Shown piece by piece: positions 42,267 through 50,765 of a stretch of 64,000 nt of DNA (the first letter of the stretch is position 1; the number at the start of each line of letters is the position of its first letter). The position numbers and the translations under genes are program-made. The notes under the pieces are model-generated. The model did no database searches and was not told the origin of the DNA. It saw only the letters and a list, made by a program, of their open reading frames with translations. The DNA comes from UMGS1312 sp964631595 (lineage in GTDB: Bacteria; Bacillota; Clostridia; Oscillospirales; CAG-272): positions 20,915 to 84,914 of the forward strand of contig CAZVXL010000007.1 of the NCBI GenBank assembly GCA_964631595.1, given 5' to 3'.

Positions 42267-43373
42267 TTGCCCACACTTAAAAATTTCGGGATCACCTTTT
42301 TGATCTCGGCGCTGATATTCAGCATCGTAGCCTATTTTCTTGTCGGATTTTTGACTTCGACCGTCAGCGGTATTCTCGACGAGGAAAACGGGCGTCTTGA
42401 TTCTCTTTTTACCGAGGAGCCGGAGGCTTCCTCGGACAGCTCCGCGACTGTACCCGATGCAGTACCCGACGTTGAGGGAAATTCCTTCACCGTGCTGTTC
42501 GGTGTGACCGACCGCAGAGATGACTGCTATCACTACTATCCCGACGAGAGTGAGCTTGAGAAGCTCGATACGGGACTTGAGGGCTCGGTCGGGACTCTTG
42601 TGTGCGATTATCGCACAGTCAAGGTTAAATCAATAGTCCTCATGCGGGTATCAAAGGAGACGGGGGAGTATTCCTTCATATCGGTGCCCTCCGTATCCAA
42701 GGTCTACGCTCAGATGGGCGCCGGGTACACGCTTCTTGAGGATCTGATGTACTTCTACAGCGAGGAGTATTTCGTTCAGAAGGTCTCCGCAATGACGGGT
42801 ATTACTCCGGATTATACGGTGTTTGTCAATGTCACGGATATGGATGACGTTCTGAAGACGCTCGGCGGCTTTACCTGCTATATACCGGATGATATCTACA
42901 CGGACGGTACGAGCTATTTTCCGAAGCCCGCGGAGGAAACGGGAACCGATACGGGCTCCGATAAAGAGAAGCCCGAGGTAAAGAAAGCCGTAAGCGCCGG
43001 CAATGTAACTGTCGGAGCATCGAATGTCGAGGCGATACTTCTTTATGAGGATTACTCCGACGGAATAAAGGAGCGCTCCGAGCTTCTCACAAATCTGCTT
43101 CGCGGCGTAATGAGCAGACTGTCGCGCCTTGATGACAGCGGACTTTCAAAGTTCTATAAGTCACTCACGAAGGACGATACGATAGATACCGATATGCGCG
43201 AATCGGAGCTGCTTGCCAAGGGCGAGCTGATAAGAGCATACGGCAGCTTTACCCAGACCTCGTTTGAGTATCCGGGAACTGTCAGCGACGGGGTGTTTTC
43301 ACCCGATACGATGAAGGCTGTAAAACAGCTTCTCGGTCTCAGGATCCCCGCGGATAAAACAAAAAATTCTTAA
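42267..43373 (+). CDS. LytR-CpsA-Psr-like protein, probably degenerate
   Basis: 368 residues: an N-terminal membrane anchor (~residues 5-32), a Glu/Ser/Asp-rich linker, then an LCP-like domain (~70-345). The fold signs are FTVLFGVTDRR, KSIVLMRVSKETGEYSFISV and PDYTVFVNVTDMDDVLKTLGG. LCP enzymes ligate undecaprenyl-linked polymers to peptidoglycan using arginines in the IPRD and RxR motifs; here these places read VPSVSKVY and LLYEDYSDG, so the arginines appear missing. It may bind lipid without catalysis. The start is TTG 42267 behind GAAAGGAGA. Context with Wzy_C and TagO supports a role in surface polymer attachment or sensing. Confidence 0.72.
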   Translation: MPTLKNFGITFLISALIFSIVAYFLVGFLTSTVSGILDEENGRLDSLFTEEPEASSDSSATVPDAVPDVEGNSFTVLFGVTDRRDDCYHYYPDESELEKLDTGLEGSVGTLVCDYRTVKVKSIVLMRVSKETGEYSFISVPSVSKVYAQMGAGYTLLEDLMYFYSEEYFVQKVSAMTGITPDYTVFVNVTDMDDVLKTLGGFTCYIPDDIYTDGTSYFPKPAEETGTDTGSDKEKPEVKKAVSAGNVTVGASNVEAILLYEDYSDGIKERSELLTNLLRGVMSRLSRLDDSGLSKFYKSLTKDDTIDTDMRESELLAKGELIRAYGSFTQTSFEYPGTVSDGVFSPDTMKAVKQLLGLRIPADKTKNS

Positions 43374-43409
43374 ATTTCATTTTTATATGACTGAAAGGAC
43401 TTAAAGATC

Positions 43410-44819
43410 ATGTCAAACAGACTACCTAACAGCGAAAAGACAATGGAGAAGATAGTGGCTCTGTGTAAAAACAGGGGCTTTGTATACGCCGGAAGCGAGA
43501 TATACGGCGGTCTTGCCAATTCATGGGATTACGGCCCTCTCGGCGTTGAGTACAAGAACAATGTTAAAAAGGCATGGTGGAAAAAGTTTGTTCAGGAGTC
43601 AAAATACAACGTCGGACTTGATGCGGCTATCCTTATGAATCCCAGAACTTGGGTAGCAAGCGGTCACGTTGTCAACTTTAACGATCCCCTTATCGACTGC
43701 AAGGCGTGCAAGATGCGTCACAGAGCCGATAAGCTTATCGAGGATTATAACGCGGAGCACGGCATACAGATGACAGTCGAGGCGATGACGAACGAGGAGA
43801 TGAGCGAGTATCTTCGTGCAAACAATGTTCCTTGCCCCGGCTGCGGAAAGAGCGATTTCACCGATATCCGTAAATTCAATATGATGTTCAAGACCTATCA
43901 GGGCGTGACCGAGGACTCCACCACCGAGCTCTATATGCGCCCCGAGACCGCGCAGGGTATCTTTGTCAATTTCAAGAATATCCAGCGTACTACAAGAAGA
44001 AAGCTGCCCTTCGGCGTATGCCAGATCGGTAAATCCTTCAGAAACGAGATCACCCCCGGTAACTTCACATTCCGTACACGTGAGTTTGAGCAGATGGAGC
44101 TTGAGTTCTTCTGCAAGCCCGGTGAGGATATGCAGTGGTTCGAGTATTGGCGCGGCTTCTGCCGTGATTGGCTGCTCTCTCTCGGAATGACCGAGGAAAA
44201 TCTCAGACTTCGCGATCATGAGAAGGAGGAGTTGAGCCACTACTCCAACGCAACCACCGACTTCGAGTTCCTGTTCCCGTTCGGCTGGGGCGAGCTGTGG
44301 GGCGTTGCCGACAGAACCGACTTTGACCTTACCGCACATCAGAAGGAATCCGGCGAGAGCATGGAATACTTTGATCCCGACACGGGTGAGAAGTTTATCC
44401 CCTACGTTGTAGAGCCCTCTCTCGGTGCAGACCGTGTCGCTCTTGCGTTCCTCATTGATGCGTATGACGAGGAGATCGTCGATGCCGAGAAGAACGATGT
44501 ACGTGTTGTTCTCCACCTCCATCCCGCTCTTGCTCCCGTTAAGGCGGCAGTCCTTCCGCTCTCAAAGAAGCTGTCAGATAAGGCATCCGAGATATACGAC
44601 AGGCTTGCAAAGTCCTTTACCGTTGAATTCGATGAATCTGGATCCATCGGTAAGAGATACCGCAGACAGGACGAGATCGGTACTCCTCTTTGCATTACTT
44701 ATGACTTTGAGTCCGAGACCGACGGCTGTGTTACGGTACGTGACAGAGATACCATGGAGCAGGTCAGAATACCCGTCGATGAGCTTGAGGGATATATTGC
44801 CGAGAAGCTGAGCTTCTGA
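43410..44819 (+). CDS. glyS: Glycyl-tRNA synthetase, dimeric alpha2 type
   Basis: A class II synthetase of 469 residues. Present are the N-terminal YGGLANSWDYGPLG motif, zinc-knuckle cysteines (CKACK and CPGCG, ~90-150), motif 2 FRNEITPGNFTFRTREFEQMELEFF, motif 3 PSLGADRVALAFL and the anticodon-binding C-terminus. AAAGGA lies ~13 bases before ATG 43410. The 36-base gap upstream is too short for a T-box riboswitch, so it may be read from the LCP-gene promoter. Confidence 0.97.
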   Translation: MSNRLPNSEKTMEKIVALCKNRGFVYAGSEIYGGLANSWDYGPLGVEYKNNVKKAWWKKFVQESKYNVGLDAAILMNPRTWVASGHVVNFNDPLIDCKACKMRHRADKLIEDYNAEHGIQMTVEAMTNEEMSEYLRANNVPCPGCGKSDFTDIRKFNMMFKTYQGVTEDSTTELYMRPETAQGIFVNFKNIQRTTRRKLPFGVCQIGKSFRNEITPGNFTFRTREFEQMELEFFCKPGEDMQWFEYWRGFCRDWLLSLGMTEENLRLRDHEKEELSHYSNATTDFEFLFPFGWGELWGVADRTDFDLTAHQKESGESMEYFDPDTGEKFIPYVVEPSLGADRVALAFLIDAYDEEIVDAEKNDVRVVLHLHPALAPVKAAVLPLSKKLSDKASEIYDRLAKSFTVEFDESGSIGKRYRRQDEIGTPLCITYDFESETDGCVTVRDRDTMEQVRIPVDELEGYIAEKLSF

Positions 44820-44850
44820 GCTCTGCCGAGCAGGTATACTTGAAATAAAA

Positions 44851-44880
44851 CGGGGAATTGCTTTAGCGAGTGATTCCCCG
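44851..44880 (+). terminator. Hairpin between glyS and rsmA
   Basis: Arms CGGGGAAT and ATTCCCCG with a 14-base loop. No T run follows, so it may be a weak terminator or an mRNA stabilising structure. Confidence 0.4.
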
Positions 44881-44907
44881 AGCCATATTAAGGAGGAGCC
44901 GCAGTAA

Positions 44908-45834
44908 ATGCTTGATCTGTGCAATCCGAGGACTATAAAGGAGCTTCTCGGCAAATACGGTCTTGCCCCCAAAAAGGGGTACGGCCAAAATTTCCTTGTG
45001 AATCCCGCAGTCCCCGAGGCTATAGCCGAGGCATCGGCGGCGGTCTCGGGGGATTGTGAGGCGGTGCTGGAGATCGGTCCCGGCCTCGGCGTGCTCACAA
45101 GAGAGCTTGCCGAGAGATTTTCGAGTGTCACGGCGGTGGAGATCGACAGCGGTCTCTTGCCGCTTCTTGCCGAGACCCTCGATGAATATGACAATATAAC
45201 GGTTCACAACTGCGACTTCATGAAATGTGAGCTTCCGTCACTGCTTGAAGAAAGCTTCGGTGATCCCATGCCCGCCGTCTGCGCGAATCTGCCGTATTAT
45301 ATCACCACCCCCATCATCATGAAGCTCATTGATGACTGCCCGTATTCGCATCGGCTTCCGTATACCTCCGTCACCGTAATGGTGCAGGCAGAGGTCGCGG
45401 ATCGAATCGCGGCTTCGGCGGGAAGTGCCGATTACGGCGCTATCAGCGCATCTGTAGGTCTGCGGTGCCGTGTCGAAAAGGTGCTATCGGTAGCGGCGGG
45501 CTCCTTCTATCCGCCCCCGAAGGTCACATCTGCCGTCATCAGGCTCATCCCTCACGAGGGCGGCATATATTCCGTATATCCGGAGGCACCCGCCGATGAG
45601 GACGAATGTGAGCGCTTCGGAGGTGCCGTTTCCGCGGTCATCTCAGCCGCTTTTTCGATGAGGCGAAAGACACTTGTCAATTCGCTCTCACAGCTTTACC
45701 GAAAAGACGAGGTATCAGCGGCGCTTGAAGCACTCAGAATGCGTACCGATATACGCGGTGAACGGCTCAGTGCGCGAGATTTCTGCGCCCTCACCGATCA
45801 TCTGCTGAAAATGCGGAAAGCCGACAGGAGTTAA
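44908..45834 (+). CDS. rsmA: 16S rRNA dimethyladenosine transferase RsmA (KsgA)
   Basis: Dimethylates A1518 and A1519 in 16S rRNA helix 45. The 308-residue protein has APKKGYGQNFLVNP (~19-32), the SAM motif LEIGPGLGVLTREL (~55-68), the catalytic ANLPYYITTPI (~125-135) and FYPPPKVTSAVIRL (~195-208). AAGGAGGAG precedes ATG 44908. It is followed 2 bases later by an HAD phosphatase gene. Confidence 0.95.
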   Translation: MLDLCNPRTIKELLGKYGLAPKKGYGQNFLVNPAVPEAIAEASAAVSGDCEAVLEIGPGLGVLTRELAERFSSVTAVEIDSGLLPLLAETLDEYDNITVHNCDFMKCELPSLLEESFGDPMPAVCANLPYYITTPIIMKLIDDCPYSHRLPYTSVTVMVQAEVADRIAASAGSADYGAISASVGLRCRVEKVLSVAAGSFYPPPKVTSAVIRLIPHEGGIYSVYPEAPADEDECERFGGAVSAVISAAFSMRRKTLVNSLSQLYRKDEVSAALEALRMRTDIRGERLSARDFCALTDHLLKMRKADRS

Positions 45835-45836
45835 TT

Positions 45837-46670
45837 ATGATAAAGCTGATTGCCACCGATCTTGACGGCACACTGCTTATGCCCGATCATGTAACTGTTT
45901 CGCGGGAAAATACCGAGGCTCTGCGAGAAGCCTCGGAGCGCGGAATAAAAACCGTTATCGCGAGCGGACGAACCTATGGGGTCTTCTCAAACGATGTCCG
46001 CAGGCTCGGCTTCATTGATTATGCCATTATGTCGAACGGCGCTTCGCTCATGGCGTTCGATACCGCGACAGGTGAGCCTACCACTCATTCACCCGTAACG
46101 GAGCTTCCGTTCGATGTGTGGGAAAAGGTGTACACGGCGATGTCGGACGCGGGTGCCGATCCCGAAATATACGCTTTCGGCAAGAGCTTTATGGACGAAG
46201 GAAGGCGTAGCCGATACGCAAGCGATCGTCTGCCCGAGGAGCTTGTGGCGGAGCTGTTCAGCCACATATCCTTTGTAGATGACGTGCGCGAGGTACTGCG
46301 GGGCAGAAGCATTGAGAAGATATGCTCTCTGAGCGTTCCCGAAAGCACCCGAGGCGCCCTTGAAGCGGAACTGTACGGCAATGAGAGCCTGTCCGTCACG
46401 ACCTCTATTCCCGGGAATATCGAGGTGAATTACCGCGGTACAAGCAAGGGAGCGGCTCTTGAGATGCTGTGCGGGCTTCTTGATATAAAGCCCTCCGAGG
46501 TCATGGTGTTCGGAGATGCCGATAACGATATCGAAATGCTGAAATTTGCCGAATATTCATTTGCGATGGGCAATGCCTCTCCCGAGGTAAAGGCCGTTGC
46601 AAGGTACACCGCACTGACAAACACCGAGCACGGAGTGGCGGATGCCATTCGCAAGTATGCTCTTACCTGA
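45837..46670 (+). CDS. Cof-type HAD-superfamily phosphatase
   Basis: 277 residues. Motif I is TDLDGTLL with the nucleophile Asp8 and acid Asp10; motif II is VIASGRTYG; motif IV is VMVFGDADNDIEML (~220-233), with KGAALEMLCGLL holding the motif III lysine. A C2B cap domain lies between (~85-195). Substrates in this family are sugar phosphates, flavin or pyridoxal phosphates; the specific one is not predictable. It is probably cotranscribed with rsmA, using CAGGAG inside the rsmA end. Confidence 0.9.
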   Translation: MIKLIATDLDGTLLMPDHVTVSRENTEALREASERGIKTVIASGRTYGVFSNDVRRLGFIDYAIMSNGASLMAFDTATGEPTTHSPVTELPFDVWEKVYTAMSDAGADPEIYAFGKSFMDEGRRSRYASDRLPEELVAELFSHISFVDDVREVLRGRSIEKICSLSVPESTRGALEAELYGNESLSVTTSIPGNIEVNYRGTSKGAALEMLCGLLDIKPSEVMVFGDADNDIEMLKFAEYSFAMGNASPEVKAVARYTALTNTEHGVADAIRKYALT

Positions 46671-46688
46671 TACAGAAAGGATTCAGTT

Positions 46689-47945
46689 ATGAATAAAAGT
46701 ATTTTTACTCCGGCGGATATACTTCTGCCGTATGCAGACCCGCATGACAAGGGCTGGGAAGCATGGTCTGTCATAGCCTGCGATCAGTTCACCTCGGAGC
46801 CCGAGTATTGGCAAGAGTGTGAGAGACTTGCTGACGGAGTGCCGTCATCATACGGTCTCGTGCTCCCCGAGGCTTATCTCGGAACGGATAAGGAGGCAGC
46901 CCACCGTCGCGCCGTTTCGGATGCGATGAAGAATACCGAGGCGCTTCTTCCGTGTAAGATGGAAAACACTCTTGTGTTTGTCGAGCGCACCTTGCCGGAC
47001 GGTAGCGTGAGAACGGGTATTGTCGGCAAGATAGATCTTGAGGAGTACGATTACGCCAAGACGTCCGTCTCCGCAGTCAGAGCTACCGAGGCAACTGTCG
47101 TGGAGCGTATACCTCCGCGCTGTGCCATACGCGCAGAGGCGTCGGTGGAGCTGCCTCACGTAATGCTTTTCGGTGATGAAAAATGGTCATGGGTAGTCGC
47201 TGAGATAAGAGATGCACTGCATCACTCGGATACCTCACATTTGTTGTACGATTTCGATCTGATGCAGGGCGGAGGACACCTCACGGGATATGCTCTTGAG
47301 GGTGAGGCGCTTGATACCGCAGTCGAGGCTATCGGCTATTACGAGGATCATCGCGGAGGACTCAATACCTCGGCGGTGGTGTACGCGGTCGGAGACGGAA
47401 ACCATTCGCTTGCCGCCGCAAAGGCGCATTTCGAAAATCTCAAGGCATCTCTCGGAGGTGCGGCAATGGAGCATCCCGCACGCTACGCCCTCGTTGAGGT
47501 CGTCTCTCTCGGTGACAGCTCCATTGAGTTTGAGCCGATCTACAGACTTGTGAAGGGCTGTGATGCCGCATCACTTGTATCTTCCATCGGAGAGCTTGCC
47601 GCAGACGGAGACGGTGAACAGAAGATCACCGTTATCACCGAAAGCGGTGAGAAGACCGTAGCCCTGTCCGCCCCGCCTCACGCATTGACCGTCGGCTCAC
47701 TCCAGATATTCCTTGACAGGTATCTTGAGTCTCATTCCGGCGAATGTGACTACATACACGGAGAGGACTCCGTAAGAGCACTTGCTTCAAGACCCGATTC
47801 CGTCGGCTTCGTTTTTGACGGAATGGAGAAATCGTCACTGTTCGATTATGTGGAGTGCCACGGCGCACTTCCGAGAAAAACATTTTCAATGGGAGCGGCA
47901 AAAACAAAGCGCTACTACACCGAGGCAAGAAGGATCTCGGAGTAG
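46689..47945 (+). CDS. DUF1015-family protein
   Basis: A 418-residue cytoplasmic protein. Family signs are DILLPYADPHDKGWEAWSVI near the N-terminus (~8-27), DQFTSEPEYW, ALLPCKMENTLVFVER and YAVGDGNHSLAAAKA (~234-248), with an ELPHVMLFGDEKW-like central region. DUF1015 contains the archaeal ADP-dependent serine kinase SerK, so a small-molecule kinase role is possible, but the bacterial members are uncharacterised. AAAGGA precedes ATG 46689. Confidence 0.85.
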   Translation: MNKSIFTPADILLPYADPHDKGWEAWSVIACDQFTSEPEYWQECERLADGVPSSYGLVLPEAYLGTDKEAAHRRAVSDAMKNTEALLPCKMENTLVFVERTLPDGSVRTGIVGKIDLEEYDYAKTSVSAVRATEATVVERIPPRCAIRAEASVELPHVMLFGDEKWSWVVAEIRDALHHSDTSHLLYDFDLMQGGGHLTGYALEGEALDTAVEAIGYYEDHRGGLNTSAVVYAVGDGNHSLAAAKAHFENLKASLGGAAMEHPARYALVEVVSLGDSSIEFEPIYRLVKGCDAASLVSSIGELAADGDGEQKITVITESGEKTVALSAPPHALTVGSLQIFLDRYLESHSGECDYIHGEDSVRALASRPDSVGFVFDGMEKSSLFDYVECHGALPRKTFSMGAAKTKRYYTEARRISE

Positions 47946-48024
47946 CCCCATCGCCCCCGTTTACCCTAAAATTGGGCGTGGTACCTCAAATTTCCCGCTT
48001 GGGGTATATTTAACATTATTTTAA

Positions 48025-48053
48025 TTGCATTATCCTAAAGTATATGGTAAAAT
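48025..48053 (+). promoter_or_regulatory. Sigma-A promoter of the four-helix membrane gene and gpsA
   Basis: TTGCAT, 17 bases, TAAAAT, about 40 bases upstream of the start at 48092. Confidence 0.6.
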
Positions 48054-48091
48054 TATAAAAAACGGAAGTATCCGACTCAGGCGGAGGCTGT

Positions 48092-48517
48092 ATGGACTTT
48101 TTTGCATATATTAAGCGAGCCCTCACACTTATGTGCGTGGTGTATACCGCGATCATCTCCGGTATGTATCTGCTGGGATGGGCACTCTCCGGCACCGGCG
48201 TGCTCTTTGTTCCCACTCCGCAGAAGGCGCTTCTGCTCCTGCTGTTTTCCGCGACTGTGGGCTTTGCATCACTGCTCCTGTCAAAAGACGGCACGGGTGC
48301 CATACGTTTGATACTGAATTTTGTGATATGTCTTGCCGCCTTTATCCTTATCTTTATAGTCGGCGGCGGATTTCCGATATCGGGCGGCACCTCCGTGGTC
48401 GCCGTTATAATGTATCTTGCGGTCTATATAGTGGCGATGATACTGAGAGCCGTGATATGCAGATCACGCGGGAAAACAAATACCGAATCGGAGGAGTACA
48501 CCTCTGTTTTTAAGTAA
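48092..48517 (+). CDS. Small four-helix membrane protein (DUF3021-like)
   Basis: A 141-residue protein with four predicted membrane segments (~residues 9-31, 45-63, 72-95 and 103-125) and a charged tail (CRSRGKTNTESEEY). The size and spacing resemble DUF3021 proteins, though no diagnostic motif is certain. GGCGGAGG precedes the ATG. It is followed 26 bases later by gpsA and may share its transcript. Confidence 0.6.
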   Translation: MDFFAYIKRALTLMCVVYTAIISGMYLLGWALSGTGVLFVPTPQKALLLLLFSATVGFASLLLSKDGTGAIRLILNFVICLAAFILIFIVGGGFPISGGTSVVAVIMYLAVYIVAMILRAVICRSRGKTNTESEEYTSVFK

Positions 48518-48543
48518 TTACGGATTTGAAAGGGTAACCAACT

Positions 48544-49500
48544 ATGAAGATAACTGTGATCGGATGCGGAAGGTGGGGAACCTGCATTGCATGGCACCTC
48601 TGCCGTATCGGACATGAAGTCACGCTTTACGGACTTCCCGATGCCGCCGATGTACGTGAGCTGATCGAAACCAGACGTAATGCGCTTATGGAGATACCGG
48701 ATGAGCTTTGCGTGACTACGGATCTTGACTGCGTTAAAGGGGCGGAGGTCATCGTGATCTCCGTAGGAAGTCAGGCGCTTCGCACCGTAATGAAGAATCT
48801 TGCGCCGTACGAGCTGAAGAATACCGATTTTGTCCTCTGCATGAAGGGCATCGAGTGCGGAAGCGGGCTCAGACTTACCGAGATCGTCGAGGAATATGCC
48901 GATCCCTCCTGTAACGTGGCTGTGTGGATCGGCCCCGGACACGTTCAGGAGTTTTACAGAGGCGTTCCGAACTGCATGGTCATCGACAGTAAGAGCGAGC
49001 CACTCAAGCAAAAGCTTGTCGAGGAATTTTCAAGCGATCTTATCCGCTTCTACTACGGCTGCGATCTGATCGGAAACGAGATAGGCGCCGCCACCAAAAA
49101 CGTCATCGGAATTGCGGCGGGTATGCTTGACGGGCTCGGGCTCTCCACTCTCAAGGGAGCACTTATGTCGCGCGGCACAAGAGAAATAGCAAGACTGATA
49201 AAGGCGATGGGCGGTAACGAACTTTCAGCCTACGGGCTTTGTCATCTCGGAGACTACGAGGCGACGGTCTTCTCGGAGTACAGCCACAACAGAATGTTCG
49301 GTGAGATGCTTGTCAGAGGCGAGAAATATAATTCGCTTGCCGAGGGCTATTATACTGTAGATGCCGTCATGGTGCTCAAGGAGCGGTGCGGTGTCGAGCT
49401 TCCGATATGCGAGGCTGTATGGAAATGCCTGTATGCGGGAGCAAATGTGAAGGACGAGATATCCACTCTGTTTACAAGATCAATAAAAGAGGAAATATGA
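48544..49500 (+). CDS. gpsA: Glycerol-3-phosphate dehydrogenase [NAD(P)+]
   Basis: Reduces dihydroxyacetone phosphate to glycerol 3-phosphate for phospholipid synthesis. The 318-residue protein has the Rossmann motif VIGCGRWGTCIAWHL (residues 5-19), VISVGSQALRTVM, the conserved lysine block GNEIGAATKNVIGIAAG (~180-196) with the catalytic Lys, and ALMSRGTREIARL. The GxGxWG variant (GCGRWG) is normal for this family. GAAAGGG precedes ATG 48544. Confidence 0.93.
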   Translation: MKITVIGCGRWGTCIAWHLCRIGHEVTLYGLPDAADVRELIETRRNALMEIPDELCVTTDLDCVKGAEVIVISVGSQALRTVMKNLAPYELKNTDFVLCMKGIECGSGLRLTEIVEEYADPSCNVAVWIGPGHVQEFYRGVPNCMVIDSKSEPLKQKLVEEFSSDLIRFYYGCDLIGNEIGAATKNVIGIAAGMLDGLGLSTLKGALMSRGTREIARLIKAMGGNELSAYGLCHLGDYEATVFSEYSHNRMFGEMLVRGEKYNSLAEGYYTVDAVMVLKERCGVELPICEAVWKCLYAGANVKDEISTLFTRSIKEEI

Positions 49501-49506
49501 GCAAAC

Positions 49507-49528
49507 GGGCAGCCCATGCGAGCTGCCC
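49507..49528 (+). terminator. Weak hairpin after gpsA
   Basis: Arms GGGCAGC and GCTGCCC with an 8-base loop just past the gpsA stop. Only a short T stretch follows (GATTT). Confidence 0.4.
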
Positions 49529-49560
49529 ATACTGATTTGACGATATAATGGGGGATGCAA

Positions 49561-50745
49561 ATGAACACACAAAACGGCGGCATAATAAACGGCAGAAGAA
49601 TCGAATTTTTCAGTCATTCCTCATCGGAGGAATGGGGATATACCGAGGAGCAGTACGACAGCTTTGCCGTAGAGCACCCTCTCTCTCCCGAGCAGGAGAA
49701 AAAATATCCCCTGTATGTTGTTTTTCATTCGGCGGGGCACGACCTGTACTCAGCGGTTGCCTGCACGATGCAAAAGGGCAATCACGATATCTACCATGTC
49801 CCCGACGGAATGTTCGGGCTTTTTCTTGACTGCCGCGCCAACCGAGATGATTGGTGGTGGGGCGGAATAAACGCCCTCGGTGAGGGTGATCCGTCGCGCG
49901 GCGGAACGGAGCCAAAGCCCGTGGAGAATCGCTGTATTGCCACGGTTCAGTGGGTGTGCGAGAGATATAATATAGACTGCGACCGTATATACGCCGTGGG
50001 TAATTCCATGGGCGGAAGCGGCGCCTTGGGAATCGCACTGTGCCGCGGCGATATCTTTGCCGCGATCAAGGTGAATGTGCCCGCCGGTGTAAGACACGCG
50101 GCTGACAGATGCTCACTTGATGCAGTGCCGCCGAGCGGCTTTGCGATTCCCGATCCGCCGGTAGTTGTTGATTACTCCGCACAGAATGATGAGTGGTCGA
50201 CAGGTCATGAGGTGCTCTATTCCGGTATGAGAGAGCGCAGATACCCATTTCACGGCTATTGGGGTGAATTCGGCCACGAGAATAACGATTCCGTCATCGA
50301 AAAATACAATGATACGGTACACTGCCTGCCTGTTTTCGAGATAAAGAAAAGCGAGCCGTATCCCGTTTTCACAAACTCGGATACGGATGACAAAAATCCG
50401 TGGGAGAACAGCTCCGACTTTTCGACCTCGGGACAGGTGAACGGCTTCTTCCGCTTCGAGAATATCGCCGATACCTCCGACTGCCTTGAGATGAAGCTGT
50501 GGCTCATCTCTCCCTCCGAGTGGACTACGCGAAGAAAGCTGCCCGAGATCAGCAGGGCAGACCTGCTGATTCGCCGTGTCCGCAACTTCCGACTTGCGCC
50601 GAGTGAGCGCTTTTCGTGGACACTTACAGATCCCGACGGAAATAAGAAAAGCGGTATCTCCTTTGCCGATCTCGAGGGACATCCCTCGATAAGCGAGATC
50701 GAAATAAAGCAGATACCGCAAAAGCTCAGACTGACGCGCGGCTGA
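49561..50745 (+). CDS. Alpha/beta hydrolase with C-terminal beta domain
   Basis: 394 residues without a signal peptide. The nucleophile elbow is YAVGNSMGGSGALGIA (~residue 145-160), the oxyanion/strand region PLYVVFHSAGHDLYS, and a likely catalytic His lies in WGEFGHENND (~240). The PHB-depolymerase/esterase-like core ends near residue 265, and the last ~130 residues are a beta-rich domain (FFRFENIADTSDCLEMKLWL) of unknown role. ATG 49561 was chosen over 49555 because GGGGGA is 5 bases upstream. Convergent with a metallophosphoesterase gene. Substrate may be an acylated glycan or peptide. Confidence 0.75.
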   Translation: MNTQNGGIINGRRIEFFSHSSSEEWGYTEEQYDSFAVEHPLSPEQEKKYPLYVVFHSAGHDLYSAVACTMQKGNHDIYHVPDGMFGLFLDCRANRDDWWWGGINALGEGDPSRGGTEPKPVENRCIATVQWVCERYNIDCDRIYAVGNSMGGSGALGIALCRGDIFAAIKVNVPAGVRHAADRCSLDAVPPSGFAIPDPPVVVDYSAQNDEWSTGHEVLYSGMRERRYPFHGYWGEFGHENNDSVIEKYNDTVHCLPVFEIKKSEPYPVFTNSDTDDKNPWENSSDFSTSGQVNGFFRFENIADTSDCLEMKLWLISPSEWTTRRKLPEISRADLLIRRVRNFRLAPSERFSWTLTDPDGNKKSGISFADLEGHPSISEIEIKQIPQKLRLTRG

Positions 50746-50765
50746 TAAATTACACTGCGCGGCGC

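Noticed and set aside
43374..43409. A T-box riboswitch for glyS
   Set aside because: The gap is only 36 bases; no T-box sequence or specifier stem can fit.
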